From: JAGOBP01 sp046328575
Lineage (GTDB): Bacteria; Chloroflexota; Anaerolineae; Fen-1058
Assembly: GCA_046328575.1 (NCBI GenBank)
Contig: JAXLWI010000002.1
Span: forward strand, 99,330-163,329
Direction: 5' to 3'
DNA length: 64,000 bases
Shown one piece after another: positions 32,507 through 40,894 of the stretch; positions within the stretch are counted from its first letter, which is position 1; every line of letters begins with the position of its first letter. Made by a program: the position numbers and the translations under genes. Below the pieces are notes generated by a model. That model saw only the letters and a program-made list of their open reading frames with translations, was not told the DNA's origin and did no database searches.

Positions 32507-32758
32507 ATGACGAGCACTGCCCTGCCAAACGAACTGAACTCTCCATCTAATTTGTCCGAATCACCGATCTATCAGATCCGGCTGAAGGGCCAGCTTAGCA
32601 GCGAGTGGGCCGACTGGTTCGAGGGCCTGACCATCACGCAGGACGAAGACGGCGATACGCTGTTAGTCGGGCCTGTAGCCGATCAAGCCGCGTTGCATGG
32701 CGTGCTCAAAAAGGTACGTGATCTGGGGATACCGCTAGTCTCGATCAACCGGATCTAG
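32507..32758 (+). CDS. Uncharacterised 83-aa protein of the LAL/MDR-associated family (copy A)
   Basis: The protein has a variable N-terminus, then the family core: a Y-Q-I-R-L-K-G-Q-L strand, W-A-D-W-F-E-G-L-T-I-T, an acidic turn, T-L-L-V-G-P-V, and DQAALHGVLKKVRDLG leading to a last strand P-L-V-S-I-N-R. It is predicted small alpha/beta, cytoplasmic, with no signal peptide or cysteines. Related copies follow the other two LAL regulators (39266, 43790), and two degenerate C-termini lie at 33207 and 34551. The function is not known to me. Its strict placement after the regulator suggests a co-regulator, ligand-binding accessory or partner of the adjacent reductases. Confidence 0.85.
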   Translation: MTSTALPNELNSPSNLSESPIYQIRLKGQLSSEWADWFEGLTITQDEDGDTLLVGPVADQAALHGVLKKVRDLGIPLVSINRI

Positions 32759-32800
32759 TTCAACGCAACTCATCCCAATCGTTCAAATAAGGAGGAAGAA

Positions 32801-33205
32801 ATGAACACACACAAATCGACTGCCGGAATAGATCCAAGGGTAAAACTTTCATTGCTATGGATATTTGTAGTACTGCTGATGGTTTATGCGGATATTGTTT
32901 CTTTAATGGATCCAACCTCTGCAATCCGGGTAAGAATGGTGGGAACTCCAATGTCTGAGGGATCTTTGTTGGCAGGCGCAATCGTAATGGTAATTTCGAT
33001 TGCCATGGTTATCCTGTCTTGGGTATTGAACTACAAAGTAAATCGCTGGGTAAGTCTCATCATTGGTGTATTCATGGTTTGGCAAATCGTCACAGGCGGA
33101 CACGGCCTGTATTATGTGTTTTTTGAAACGGTGGAGGTTGCGTGCATATTACTAACTGTCTGGTTTACCTGGAAGTGGACTAACCCTGAAGTGAAGTCCG
33201 AATAA
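32801..33205 (+). CDS. DUF6326-like four-helix membrane protein (copy 1)
   Basis: 134 residues with four hydrophobic segments: about 20-38 (LLWIFVVLLMVYADIVSL), 58-78, 82-104 and 108-128. The family pattern of a D-x-R-V-x-L-S-x-L-W start with an aspartate inside the first helix fits DUF6326 proteins. The start has a good AAGGAGG site. The codons are clearly AT-richer than in neighbouring genes, which suggests recent acquisition. A second, GC-richer member lies at 40496 in an equivalent position. Function unknown. Confidence 0.78.
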   Translation: MNTHKSTAGIDPRVKLSLLWIFVVLLMVYADIVSLMDPTSAIRVRMVGTPMSEGSLLAGAIVMVISIAMVILSWVLNYKVNRWVSLIIGVFMVWQIVTGGHGLYYVFFETVEVACILLTVWFTWKWTNPEVKSE

Positions 33206-33206
33206 C

Positions 33207-33290
33207 CTGGCGCTCGATCAAGCGGCATGGCAGGGGTGGCACAAAAAAGCGCGTGATTTGAGCCTGCCCTTGATTTCGGTCAGTCCGGTC
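33207..33290 (+). pseudogene. Fossil C-terminus of the small LAL/MDR-associated protein (copy D)
   Basis: Starting two bases after the stop of the DUF6326 gene, one frame reads L-D-Q-A-A-W-Q-G-W-H-K-K-A-R-D-L-S-L-P-L-I-S-V, matching the last 22 residues of copy C (L-D-Q-A-A-L-H-G-L-L-K-T-V-R-D-L-G-L-P-L-I-S-V) at most positions. There is no start codon and no N-terminal half. It marks a fourth small-protein copy lost by deletion. Confidence 0.75.
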
Positions 33291-33413
33291 GTACCCTGGC
33301 CTCCCGCTATGCTCGGGACGGGCTACGCAGACGCGTGAGCGGTCAGATGTCCAATCGTAGCTTGCCGTGAGCGGCTTGTTTACGCCAAATCAATCACAAC
33401 CAGGAGTTGCACA

Positions 33414-34067
33414 ATGGACCACAGTCTAATCTCACACATCCAACAACTCGGTACCGGGGCAGCCTTCATTCTCTTCCCGCTAATCTTTGTCTTGGCTTTC
33501 TCCGTTCACCCCGGGTTGCTGAGACCACGGCTGCTCAAGCCTGAAGTACTCATTCGGCGGGCGCGGCGAAACAAAGTGCTGCAACTGGCGCACAGTCTGG
33601 TGCTGCTCAGCACTGCGCTTCTGATCGTGATGACCATTCACTTTATGAAGATCCTGAGTCAGGGAAGTGCGGCCTGGGCTGGATTGATTGGTGCGGTACT
33701 GGCCGTGCTGGGTGCCATCCTGTTGGCCGCCGATAAGGGCGCCCTGTGCCTAACCATGAGCGCACTGGATACTGTGCCGGAAGAGGAGTTCTCCGCCATG
33801 CTGCCGGGCCTGCTGGCCATGTTTTCCAAAAAGGGCTGGATGATCCTGCTGTGGGGCATGCTGCTCCTGCCCGTGGGATTTGCGATTCAAGCCGTTGGCT
33901 TACTGCAGGTCACTGCGTTGCCGCCCTGGCAGAGTATCCTCTTTCTGATCGGTGTGCTGCTGGTCGGCATACCAGACGGACTGGAAATCATCAATCTTAG
34001 CGCCTCCGCGCTGATGGCCATCGCTTTGATTCCTTATGGGCTCCAGCTCATCGCGACCGCATTCTAG
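33414..34067 (+). CDS. Integral membrane protein, unknown function
   Basis: 217 residues with about six transmembrane helices (16-34, 59-78, 85-104, 135-158, 166-187, 192-212) and a basic loop RPRLLKPEVLIRRARRNK after the first. ATG 33414 has CAGGAG upstream. It lies between two fossils of the small protein and 11 bases before the DUF4405 gene. I do not recognise the family. The proximity to DUF4405 and DUF4386 genes suggests a membrane-protein cluster under the same regulator. Confidence 0.7.
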   Translation: MDHSLISHIQQLGTGAAFILFPLIFVLAFSVHPGLLRPRLLKPEVLIRRARRNKVLQLAHSLVLLSTALLIVMTIHFMKILSQGSAAWAGLIGAVLAVLGAILLAADKGALCLTMSALDTVPEEEFSAMLPGLLAMFSKKGWMILLWGMLLLPVGFAIQAVGLLQVTALPPWQSILFLIGVLLVGIPDGLEIINLSASALMAIALIPYGLQLIATAF

Positions 34068-34077
34068 ATTAATCTCC

Positions 34078-34680
34078 ATGAAACAATCTGCACGCAACTT
34101 CTGGCTGGACGTCAGTCTCTTCGTGACTTGTCTTTCGACAGTCTTCACCGGGTTAGTTTTATGGCTGCTCATGCTCCAGCAAGTCACGACCATTTTTCTG
34201 GGGTGTAACCGCCCATTCTGGCTAACGGTCCACATCTGTTCAGGGTTGACCAGCATCGCGGGCAGCGTTATTCACGTCATTTGGCATCGCGCATGGCTAA
34301 AAGCCTTACGCCAGCGCCGGATCGCCTCCTTGTCATCAAGGCTGCGCGCCAATCGAATCATAGATCGAATCATATGGATTACCTTCCTCGCAACCAGCGT
34401 CTTCGGCGCGCTCGATTGGATAACCCCGGCCCTCGAAAATAACGTAAGCATTTCAAGCCGCCTGCATGGGGCATTCGGGATGGCCTGGCTGATCGGGATC
34501 ACGGTGCATCTGGCCTTGCACAGCAAGTGGATCACTTCTACCGCCAGGCTGTACCTGATCAGGTCGCGTTACATCGTTTGGAAAAAAGACGTGCATGAGC
34601 AGGGGCTGCCCCTGGTTTTGGTCAGTCAAGTCCGACTCGATGCTGCTCAGCCATATCATTCAAAAAAGGAGAAAAAATGA
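34078..34680 (+). CDS. DUF4405-type membrane protein with a captured C-terminal tail
   Basis: ATG 34078. About 165 residues form four helices with the DUF4405 pattern: FWLDVSLFVTCLSTVFTGLV, an R-P-F-W-L-T-V-H-I-C-S-G-L block, SVIHVIWHRAWLKAL, and a later R-L-H-G-A-F-G-M-A-W-L with H-L-A-L-H-S-K-W. The paired histidines suit b-haem or quinone-linked roles, although none is proven. The last ~30 residues (WKKDVHEQGLPLVLVSQV) are not DUF4405-like; they match the end of the small LAL/MDR-associated protein, apparently joined by a frameshifted fossil. The stop overlaps the next ATG. Confidence 0.75.
   Translation: MKQSARNFWLDVSLFVTCLSTVFTGLVLWLLMLQQVTTIFLGCNRPFWLTVHICSGLTSIAGSVIHVIWHRAWLKALRQRRIASLSSRLRANRIIDRIIWITFLATSVFGALDWITPALENNVSISSRLHGAFGMAWLIGITVHLALHSKWITSTARLYLIRSRYIVWKKDVHEQGLPLVLVSQVRLDAAQPYHSKKEKK
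34551..34635 (+). pseudogene. Fossil C-terminus of the small LAL/MDR-associated protein (copy E), fused to the DUF4405 gene
   Basis: One frame reads V-P-D-Q-V-A-L-H-R-L-E-K. After a shift the DUF4405 frame reads K-K-D-V-H-E-Q-G-L-P-L-V-L-V-S. Together they match V-L-D-Q-A-A-L-H-G-L-L-K followed by K-V-R-D-L-G-L-P-L-I-S-V. A single indel plus loss of the 5' half explains the present structure. Confidence 0.65.
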
Positions 34681-35393
34681 ACACCACCCAGAAGACCGCG
34701 AGAACTGCCGGTTTGTTGTATCTGATGTACATCGTGGTTCACGTTTTGGCAGATGTGATCGGTCGTTCTAAGATCATTGTCTATGGCGATGCCGCCGCAA
34801 CCGCCGAAAACATGCTAGCAGCCACCGGACAATTCCGGCTCGGATTTATGCTTGACCTGTGCGCGGCTGTGTTATTTCTGTTGACCGCCTGGGCCTTGTA
34901 CAGGTTGTTGAAGCCGGTGAATGAGCACTTCGCTTTGTTGTTCCTGCTCTTGAACCTGGGCGGTGTCGCCATCCAGGCGGCCAGCGATCTGTTTCTGCCC
35001 GTCAGCCAGCTGCTGAGTAGCGCTGATTACGCTAAGGTGTTCCAAGCCGATCAACTGCAAGCACTCTCCATGGCGTTTCTGTATCTGTACAAAAACGGGT
35101 TCATGATCGCTCAGATATTCTATGGGGCCTGGCTCTTCCCGCTGGGGTATGCCGTCTTCAAGTCGGGCTTCCTGCCCAAAATCTTGGGCGTCGTGTTGAT
35201 GGTGCATTGTTGTACCTGGTTGCTGACTTCGCTGCAGTTCTTCTTCTTCCCAGCCTTCACGGCCATCACCTATATCAGCTATCCGCTTGGCCTCATTGCG
35301 GAGTGCGGGCTTTCGCTGTGGCTCTTGATCAAGGGAGCAACAGAGCAGCTAGCGGCCAATCCCATTCTCAAGCCTGCCGGCCGATTGCCTTAG
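34677..35393 (+). CDS. DUF4386 membrane protein
   Basis: 238 residues, six to seven helices. The opening T-A-R-x-A-G-L-L-Y-L, the conserved Y-K-N-G-F-M-I-A-Q-I-F-Y-G-A-W-L-F-P-L-G-Y segment and L-P-K-I-L-G are characteristic of DUF4386 proteins. ATG 34677 follows AAGGAG and overlaps the previous stop, so the genes are translationally linked. No function is established. In this cluster it precedes MDR-1, so a role in tolerance to lipophilic compounds is possible but only inferred. Confidence 0.85.
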   Translation: MNTTQKTARTAGLLYLMYIVVHVLADVIGRSKIIVYGDAAATAENMLAATGQFRLGFMLDLCAAVLFLLTAWALYRLLKPVNEHFALLFLLLNLGGVAIQAASDLFLPVSQLLSSADYAKVFQADQLQALSMAFLYLYKNGFMIAQIFYGAWLFPLGYAVFKSGFLPKILGVVLMVHCCTWLLTSLQFFFFPAFTAITYISYPLGLIAECGLSLWLLIKGATEQLAANPILKPAGRLP

Positions 35394-35423
35394 CACGCAA
35401 CTACCTAAGAAAGGGGTCTTAAT

Positions 35424-36397
35424 ATGAAAGCCATTATCTGCACAAAATACGGTTCACCGGATGTTCTCCAACTTCAAGACGTAGCCAAACCTGTGCCGAA
35501 GGATGATGAGGTCCTGATCAAAATTCACGCGGCCTCCATCAATGCGCGTGACTGGCGCATGCTGCGCGCCAAACCGTTCTTTATCCGCTTAAAGCCGGGC
35601 GGCTTACTACAGCCCAAGAACAAGATCCTCGGGGGTGATGTCGCCGGGCGTGTTGAAGCGATAGGTCGTAACGTTACGCAGTTCAAGATCGGCGACGAAG
35701 TCTTTGGCTACTTGCCCAGCGCCACCGGTCGTGGCACTTTCGCCGAGTATGTCTGTGCCAACGAAAACATGATCGCGTTGAAGCCAAAGAATCTATCCTT
35801 CGAGCAAGCGGCGGCTGTACCGGTGGCGGCGCTGACAGCCTTGCATGGCTTGCGCGACAAGGCGGATATTCAACCCGGACAGAAGGTGCTGATCAATGGC
35901 GCTTCGGGCGGAGTTGGGACATTCGCCGTGCAGATCGCCAAGGCGTTCGGGGCGGAAGTCACCGCCGTGTGCAGCACCCGGAATCTGGACCTGATGCGTT
36001 GCTAGGGGCCGATCACATCATCGACTACACGCGTGACGATGTCACTCGCCTTGATCAATGCTACGACCTAATCCTGGCGGTGAATGGCTATCACCCGATC
36101 GCGGATTATCTGCGCATCCTGAGTCCTGAGGGCCGCTATGTCGTTGCCGGCGGTTCGATGCGGCAGCTCTTTCAGGCCGCGCTTCAAGGCCGACGGACGG
36201 CAAAAACCGGCGGCCAGACAATATCCATCGTGTCGCTGGTGCAAAACCGACAGGATTTGATCTTGCTGAAAGACCTGCTTGAATCCGGCCAAGTCGTACC
36301 TGTGATCGATGGTTGCTATCCGTTGAGCAAGATTGCTGAAGCGTTCTGGTATTTTGAAAAAGAACACGCCAAAGGGAAGGTGGTCATCACGCTGTGA
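35424..36397 (+). CDS. Zinc-independent MDR oxidoreductase (MDR-1), one frameshift
   Basis: About 324 residues of the quinone-oxidoreductase-like medium-chain reductase family. The N-terminal GroES-like domain reads SPDVLQLQDVAKPVPKDDEV; the Rossmann motif is INGASGGVGTFAVQIAK. The zinc-ligand cysteines of classical alcohol dehydrogenases are absent. The frame breaks near 36,000: LDLMR then LGADHIIDYT, explained by loss of one base from a TCG codon. It is expected to use NADPH and reduce enones, quinones or aldehydes. It is about 64% or more alike by eye to MDR-2 in the core. It ends 65 bases before LAL-2. Confidence 0.85.
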
Positions 36398-36429
36398 TGT
36401 GAAATACTCCGATCTTCGTCGGGGCGCTT

Positions 36430-36462
36430 CTTGAATTGCGGGGCGTGTTCTATAATGACACT
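36430..36462 (+). promoter_or_regulatory. Leaderless promoter of LAL-2
   Basis: TATAAT at 36451-36456, six bases, then ATG 36463. The upstream block CTTGAATTGCGGGGCGTGTT is nearly the same as before LAL-3 and similar before LAL-1. A TTCTTG about 17 bases before the -10 could serve as -35. No ribosome site. Confidence 0.75.
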
Positions 36463-39168
36463 ATGCCTGCACCCATTCTGGCCACCAAACTCTACACTCC
36501 TCCACTGCGGCCTGACATTGTGCAACGCGCCCGATTGCTGGTGCGGCTGAATGAAAGCCGTATTCTAATTCTTGTCTCTGCGCCCGCCGGTTTTGGCAAA
36601 ACCACATTGATCAGCCAATGGCTTACGACCCTCACTGGATCAGGGGTGAGGGTCGCATGGTTGTCGCTGGACGAAGGCGATAGCGATCTGGCCCGCTTCC
36701 TGTTGTACTTCGTATCGGCCGTGCAGTCGATTGCCCCGAAGTGCGGCGAGAGCGTGTTGAATATGCTGCAGCCTATGCAGTCAACTGATGTCGTGTTGAC
36801 GATGCTGCTTAACGAATTGTCTGCCATCCCCAATCGATTCATTCTCGTCCTTGACGATTATCACACGCTCGATTGCCAGCCGATCGATGAAGTGCTCACT
36901 TTCCTGATTGATCATCTCCCACCGAACATGCAGTTGGTCATCACCACCCGCGAGGATCCTCAACTCCCGCTGGCCCGGCTGCGGGCACGAGGCCAATTGA
37001 CCGAACTGCGCGCCACTGACTTGCGCTTCACACCCGTTGAAGCCGCCGAGTTTCTCAATCGGGTGATGGGGCTGAATCTTTCGGCGGCTGATATCGCCGC
37101 GTTGGAGAATCGCACCGAAGGCTGGATCGCTGGGTTGCAGCTGGCCGCGTTATCAATGCGGGGCCGATCGGATGCGGCCAGTTTCATCGGGTCGTTTACG
37201 GGCAGTCACCGTTTCGTGCTAGATTATCTGTTGGAAGAAGTGTTGCAGCAACAAACACCTGAAATCCAGTCTTTCCTGTTGCGTACCTCGATACTTGATC
37301 GCTTATGCGGATCACTCTGCGAAGCAGTGTTACTCACGCCACTCGGTTCGGGGCAAGCGACGCTGGAACATTTAGAACGGGCCAACTTGTTCATCATCCC
37401 GTTGGATAACGAGCGACAGTGGTATCGCTATCACCGGCTCTTTGCCGATTTGCTACGGCAACGGTTGCAACAGACTGAATCGAACGTCGCGAACTATCAT
37501 CTCCGCGCCAGTCAATGGTATGCTGAAAACGGCTTCGTATCCGAGGCTTTTCATCACGCGATCGTTGCTAAAGATTTTGCGCGCGCAGCGGATGTGGCCG
37601 AGCGCGCCTGGCAGAGCGTGGACTACACTTTCCAGACGAGGGCCTGGCTGAGCTGGATCAAGCAATTGCCAGACGAAGTGATCCGCGTACGGCCAGTGCT
37701 CTGTACTGAGATTGGCACGGCTCTTATGGATGCTGGTGAACCAGAAGCGAGTGAACGCTATCTGCATGAAGCGGAGCAGCTGCTGAAAACTTCGTCAGCA
37801 GAGATGATCGTGGTAGAGCAAGCGTTGTTTGCTTCACTCCCGGCGATGATGGCCCTGGCTCGCTCTTACAATGCTCAGGTGTTGGGCGATCTCACGGCGA
37901 CCGAGCGCTATGCCGAACTAGCGCTCCAGCTCATCTCTGTTGATGATGTCTATCGGCGGGCGCAAGCCACCGTCATGTTTAATTTCACGCACTGGGCAAG
38001 GGGCAATTTGGCAGCGGTTCTCCAGATAATGGCCGACTGGATGAACAGCATGCAGCAGTTGGGCAATAGTGTGTTTGTGGTGGCCAGCGCTTTTGCCGTG
38101 GCCGATATTCTCCTCGGGCAAGGTCGTCTGCGTGACGCCGTGCGCACGTATAAGCAGTCATTACAGTTAGCAGATGAAACTGGGCCGGAAGCACAATCGA
38201 TCACCGCACATCACCATCTGGGGCTGGCGCTGCTCTATCACGAGATGGACGACGTTGAGGCCTTCACTCGGCATTGGCAAAAAGCCGCAGAGCTAGGTAA
38301 GCAGACAACATTAGTCGATTGGGCCTATCGCTGGTGTCGGGCGCAGGCCCGCTTGAAACAAGCTGAGGGCGACTTCGACGCGGCGCTCGAGCTGTTGGAT
38401 GAGGCGCAGCGCGTGTACGTCAAAAACCCGGTGCCCGATCTACGCCCGATCGCAGCGTTGAAAGCGCAAGTCTATTTGAAGCAAGGCCACTTGAGCAAAG
38501 CTCGAGAGTGGGTGCGTGAACGTGGCCTGTCACCGGCTGACGAGATCATCTATTTGCATGAGTTTGAGTACATCACGCTGGCGCGCATTCTCATGGCAGA
38601 AGGTTCGACGCAGCAAGCCGATGAATTGCTGGAACGGCTGCAACAAACGGCCGAAGCACAAGGTCGATGGGGCAGCGTAATCGAGATTTCGATCGTGCAA
38701 GCACTGGCTTATCGGGCGCAGGGCAACACCTCGGCGGCGCTCGCCGCGCTCGATCGCGCCCTGACCCTCGCCGAACCGGAAGGCTATATCCGCACCTTCG
38801 TGGATGAAGGCGAAGCCATGCGATTGCTGATGGCTGATTTTAGATTGCTGATTGAAAAGCAAAAGCACGCTGAAGACTACCGTACGATCGGATATATAGA
38901 AAAACTCCTCGCGGCCTTTCCGCAACCGATGATGCTGCCACAATCCGAGATCAAAAATCGGAAATCAGAAATTCTTGATCAACTGAGTCCGCGCGAGTTA
39001 GAAGTGCTGCGCCTCATCGAGCAGGGTCTCTCGAATCAGGAGATCGCCGATCGGTTGTATCTGGCGCTCAGCACCGTCAAAGGCTACACACGCACCCTCT
39101 TCGAAAAATTGCAAGTCCAACGCCGCACCGAGGCCATTATTCGCGCTCGCGAACTGGGCTGGCTGTAA
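36463..39168 (+). CDS. LAL/MalT-type LuxR transcriptional regulator (LAL-2)
   Basis: 901 residues from the leaderless ATG. Order: short N-terminus PAPILATKLYTPPLRPD; STAND-type NTPase with P-loop SAPAGFGKTT (about residue 40), Walker B FILVLDDYH (about 127) and RLRARGQLTELRATDLRF sensor region; TPR-like helical array (about 350-800); LuxR helix-turn-helix (about 838-895: LSPRELEVLRLIEQGLSNQE, then TVKGYTRTLFEKLQV). It acts as an ATP- and ligand-dependent transcription activator in the cytoplasm. It shares promoter and domain plan with LAL-1 and LAL-3. Expected targets are the small protein, MDR-2 and DUF6326 downstream. Confidence 0.95.
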   Translation: MPAPILATKLYTPPLRPDIVQRARLLVRLNESRILILVSAPAGFGKTTLISQWLTTLTGSGVRVAWLSLDEGDSDLARFLLYFVSAVQSIAPKCGESVLNMLQPMQSTDVVLTMLLNELSAIPNRFILVLDDYHTLDCQPIDEVLTFLIDHLPPNMQLVITTREDPQLPLARLRARGQLTELRATDLRFTPVEAAEFLNRVMGLNLSAADIAALENRTEGWIAGLQLAALSMRGRSDAASFIGSFTGSHRFVLDYLLEEVLQQQTPEIQSFLLRTSILDRLCGSLCEAVLLTPLGSGQATLEHLERANLFIIPLDNERQWYRYHRLFADLLRQRLQQTESNVANYHLRASQWYAENGFVSEAFHHAIVAKDFARAADVAERAWQSVDYTFQTRAWLSWIKQLPDEVIRVRPVLCTEIGTALMDAGEPEASERYLHEAEQLLKTSSAEMIVVEQALFASLPAMMALARSYNAQVLGDLTATERYAELALQLISVDDVYRRAQATVMFNFTHWARGNLAAVLQIMADWMNSMQQLGNSVFVVASAFAVADILLGQGRLRDAVRTYKQSLQLADETGPEAQSITAHHHLGLALLYHEMDDVEAFTRHWQKAAELGKQTTLVDWAYRWCRAQARLKQAEGDFDAALELLDEAQRVYVKNPVPDLRPIAALKAQVYLKQGHLSKAREWVRERGLSPADEIIYLHEFEYITLARILMAEGSTQQADELLERLQQTAEAQGRWGSVIEISIVQALAYRAQGNTSAALAALDRALTLAEPEGYIRTFVDEGEAMRLLMADFRLLIEKQKHAEDYRTIGYIEKLLAAFPQPMMLPQSEIKNRKSEILDQLSPRELEVLRLIEQGLSNQEIADRLYLALSTVKGYTRTLFEKLQVQRRTEAIIRARELGWL

Positions 39169-39265
39169 TCCTCCTAAATAATACTCGTCACCATACTTTA
39201 GTAGCTACCCGCTAATACTCGTTTTTCGCTATATTACCTGTGCATCGAGCAAGAGGCACACGGTC

Positions 39266-39493
39266 ATGTCGCACACGCCTGATTCCAGTCAACCCGCAAT
39301 CTATGAGATTCGCATCGCAGGCCACCTGTCGCCACAGTGGAGCGACTGGTTCGAAGGTCTCGTCATCACACGGGAACCCGATGGTACGACGCTGCTGCGC
39401 GGCCCGGTGATCGATCAGGCGGCGTTGTACGGCGTATTGAAGAAGGTGCGCGATACCGGCCTGACGCTGATTGCCGTCAATCCAATTCATTGA
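39266..39493 (+). CDS. Uncharacterised 75-aa protein of the LAL/MDR-associated family (copy B)
   Basis: Shares with copy A the Y-E-I-R-I-A-G-H-L strand, W-S-D-W-F-E-G-L-V-I-T, T-L-L-R-G-P-V, DQAALYGVLKKVRDTG and a terminal beta strand. It lies 97 bases after LAL-2 and 14 bases before MDR-2, whose ribosome site touches its stop, so it is probably co-transcribed with MDR-2. No leaderless -10 is seen here; an AAGAGG stretch lies 14 bases before ATG 39266. The W-x-D-W-F-E-G and DQAAL segments are the family's invariant parts and would be the first residues to suspect in ligand or partner binding. Confidence 0.85.
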   Translation: MSHTPDSSQPAIYEIRIAGHLSPQWSDWFEGLVITREPDGTTLLRGPVIDQAALYGVLKKVRDTGLTLIAVNPIH

Positions 39494-39507
39494 GAGCAGG
39501 AGAAACC

Positions 39508-40479
39508 ATGAACACCAACCGTATGATGAAAGCCATTGTGATCAACGCCTACGGTTCACCGGATGTTGTCGAATTCAAAGAAGTTGCCCGACCGACGATC
39601 AAGGACGACGAAGTGCTGGTGCGCGTCCACGCGGCATCTCTCAACGCGGGCGATGTCTTTGCACTGCGCGGCAGCCCCTGGCTCATTCGCTTGATCGTTG
39701 GGCTGAACAAGCCGAGCAACTACATTCTCGGCTTCGATATGGCCGGGCGCGTCGAGGCTGTTGGCAGCCGGGTGACGCGCTTCAAACCGGGTGATGAAGT
39801 CTTCGGCGCGGGCAGTGGCACACTGGCGGAATATGCGCATGTGACCGAAGACAAGCTAGCCCTGAAACCCACCAATCTCACTTTTGAACAGGCTGCAGCC
39901 GTGCCGACGGCCGCCGTTACCGCGCTGCTGGGATTACGCGATGTGGGCAAGATTCAGCCGGGGCACAAGGTATTGATCAATGGTGCGTCGGGCGGCGTGG
40001 GGACGTTTGCCGTGCAGATTGCCAAAGCATTCGGCGCAGAAGTGACCGGCGTGTGCAGCCCGCGCAATGTGGATCTGGTACGCTCCATCAGTGCCGACCA
40101 CGTAGTCGATTACACTCGTGAGGACTTCACACACAACGGGCGGCACTATGATCTGATCCTCGACAACGTCGCCAGCCGGTCGTTCGCCGATCTGCGGCGC
40201 GCGCTTACTCCACAGGGCAAGGTCATCCCCAACAGCGGGCATACGGGAATGGGCTACGTGTTCAAGGCGTTCGCGTTGTCGCTGGTGATGCGCCAACACT
40301 CGGGTATGTATTTTGCCGTGCCGAACAGCCAGACTTTAGCGACGCTGAAGGAACTCATCGAGACTGGCAAGGTCACGCCGGTGATCGATCGGACGTACCC
40401 GCTGAGCGAAACCTCCGCTGCGTTCTGGTACCTGGAAAAAGAGCATGCGCGCGGCAAAGTCGTCATCACGGTGGCGTAA
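39508..40479 (+). CDS. Zinc-independent MDR oxidoreductase (MDR-2)
   Basis: 323 residues. ATG 39508 follows GCAGGAG; the frame is open further upstream to 39337 but that part overlaps the small gene. GroES-like domain (1-125), NAD(P)-binding motif INGASGGVGTFAVQIAK (about 155), DYTREDF (about 205), C-terminal FWYLEKEHARGKVVITV. The catalytic-zinc cysteine position is replaced in SLNAGD. It is very similar to MDR-1 and related to MDR-3 (44746). Likely an NADPH-dependent reductase of reactive carbonyls or quinones, regulated with LAL-2. Confidence 0.92.
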   Translation: MNTNRMMKAIVINAYGSPDVVEFKEVARPTIKDDEVLVRVHAASLNAGDVFALRGSPWLIRLIVGLNKPSNYILGFDMAGRVEAVGSRVTRFKPGDEVFGAGSGTLAEYAHVTEDKLALKPTNLTFEQAAAVPTAAVTALLGLRDVGKIQPGHKVLINGASGGVGTFAVQIAKAFGAEVTGVCSPRNVDLVRSISADHVVDYTREDFTHNGRHYDLILDNVASRSFADLRRALTPQGKVIPNSGHTGMGYVFKAFALSLVMRQHSGMYFAVPNSQTLATLKELIETGKVTPVIDRTYPLSETSAAFWYLEKEHARGKVVITVA

Positions 40480-40495
40480 GATGAGGAACTCAACC

Positions 40496-40855
40496 ATGTT
40501 AGATACCAGAATTCTGCTGGCCGGGTTATGGGTCGCGTTAGTGCTGATTTATCTGTACGACGATGTACTGCGCATCTGCAGCGGCGATTTTGCCAGGCTG
40601 CAGACCATACAGTTTACACAACCCATGTGGCTGGGCATCGCCGTGTTGATGCTGATCCCGATCCTGATGGTGCCGCTGTCGCTGGCGTTGCCTCAGCCTG
40701 TCAATCGCTGGGCCAACATCATCGTCGCGGTCTTCTTCTTCCTGTTCAATCTTGTTGGCTTGCCGACCTATCCTTCGGCCTATGACAAATTCCTGCTGGC
40801 GGTCAGTCTCGTGTTCAACGCGGTGACGGTGTGGACGGCGTGGCATTGGGCGTGA
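40496..40855 (+). CDS. DUF6326-like four-helix membrane protein (copy 2)
   Basis: 119 residues; ATG 40496 lies 16 bases after MDR-2 with GAGG upstream. Four hydrophobic helices (7-25, 43-63, 69-88, 96-116). The first helix has the L-W-V-A-L-V-L-I-Y-L-Y-D-D pattern with an aspartate pair, as in DUF6326. Unlike copy 1 it has the GC-rich codon use of its neighbours. The LAL-3 promoter starts immediately after its stop. Function unknown. Confidence 0.75.
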   Translation: MLDTRILLAGLWVALVLIYLYDDVLRICSGDFARLQTIQFTQPMWLGIAVLMLIPILMVPLSLALPQPVNRWANIIVAVFFFLFNLVGLPTYPSAYDKFLLAVSLVFNAVTVWTAWHWA

Positions 40856-40857
40856 CA

Positions 40858-40894
40858 TTTCTTGAAATTGTGAGGCGTGTTCTATAATGACGCT
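40858..40894 (+). promoter_or_regulatory. Leaderless promoter of LAL-3
   Basis: TATAAT at 40883-40888, six bases, ATG 40895. The upstream block TTTCTTGAAATTGTGAGGCG resembles that of LAL-2. The promoter begins two bases after the preceding stop codon. No ribosome site. Confidence 0.75.

Noticed and set aside
39337..39507. Longer N-terminus for MDR-2
   Set aside because: It overlaps the conserved small-protein gene in another frame; ATG 39508 has a good ribosome site and matches the start of MDR-1.
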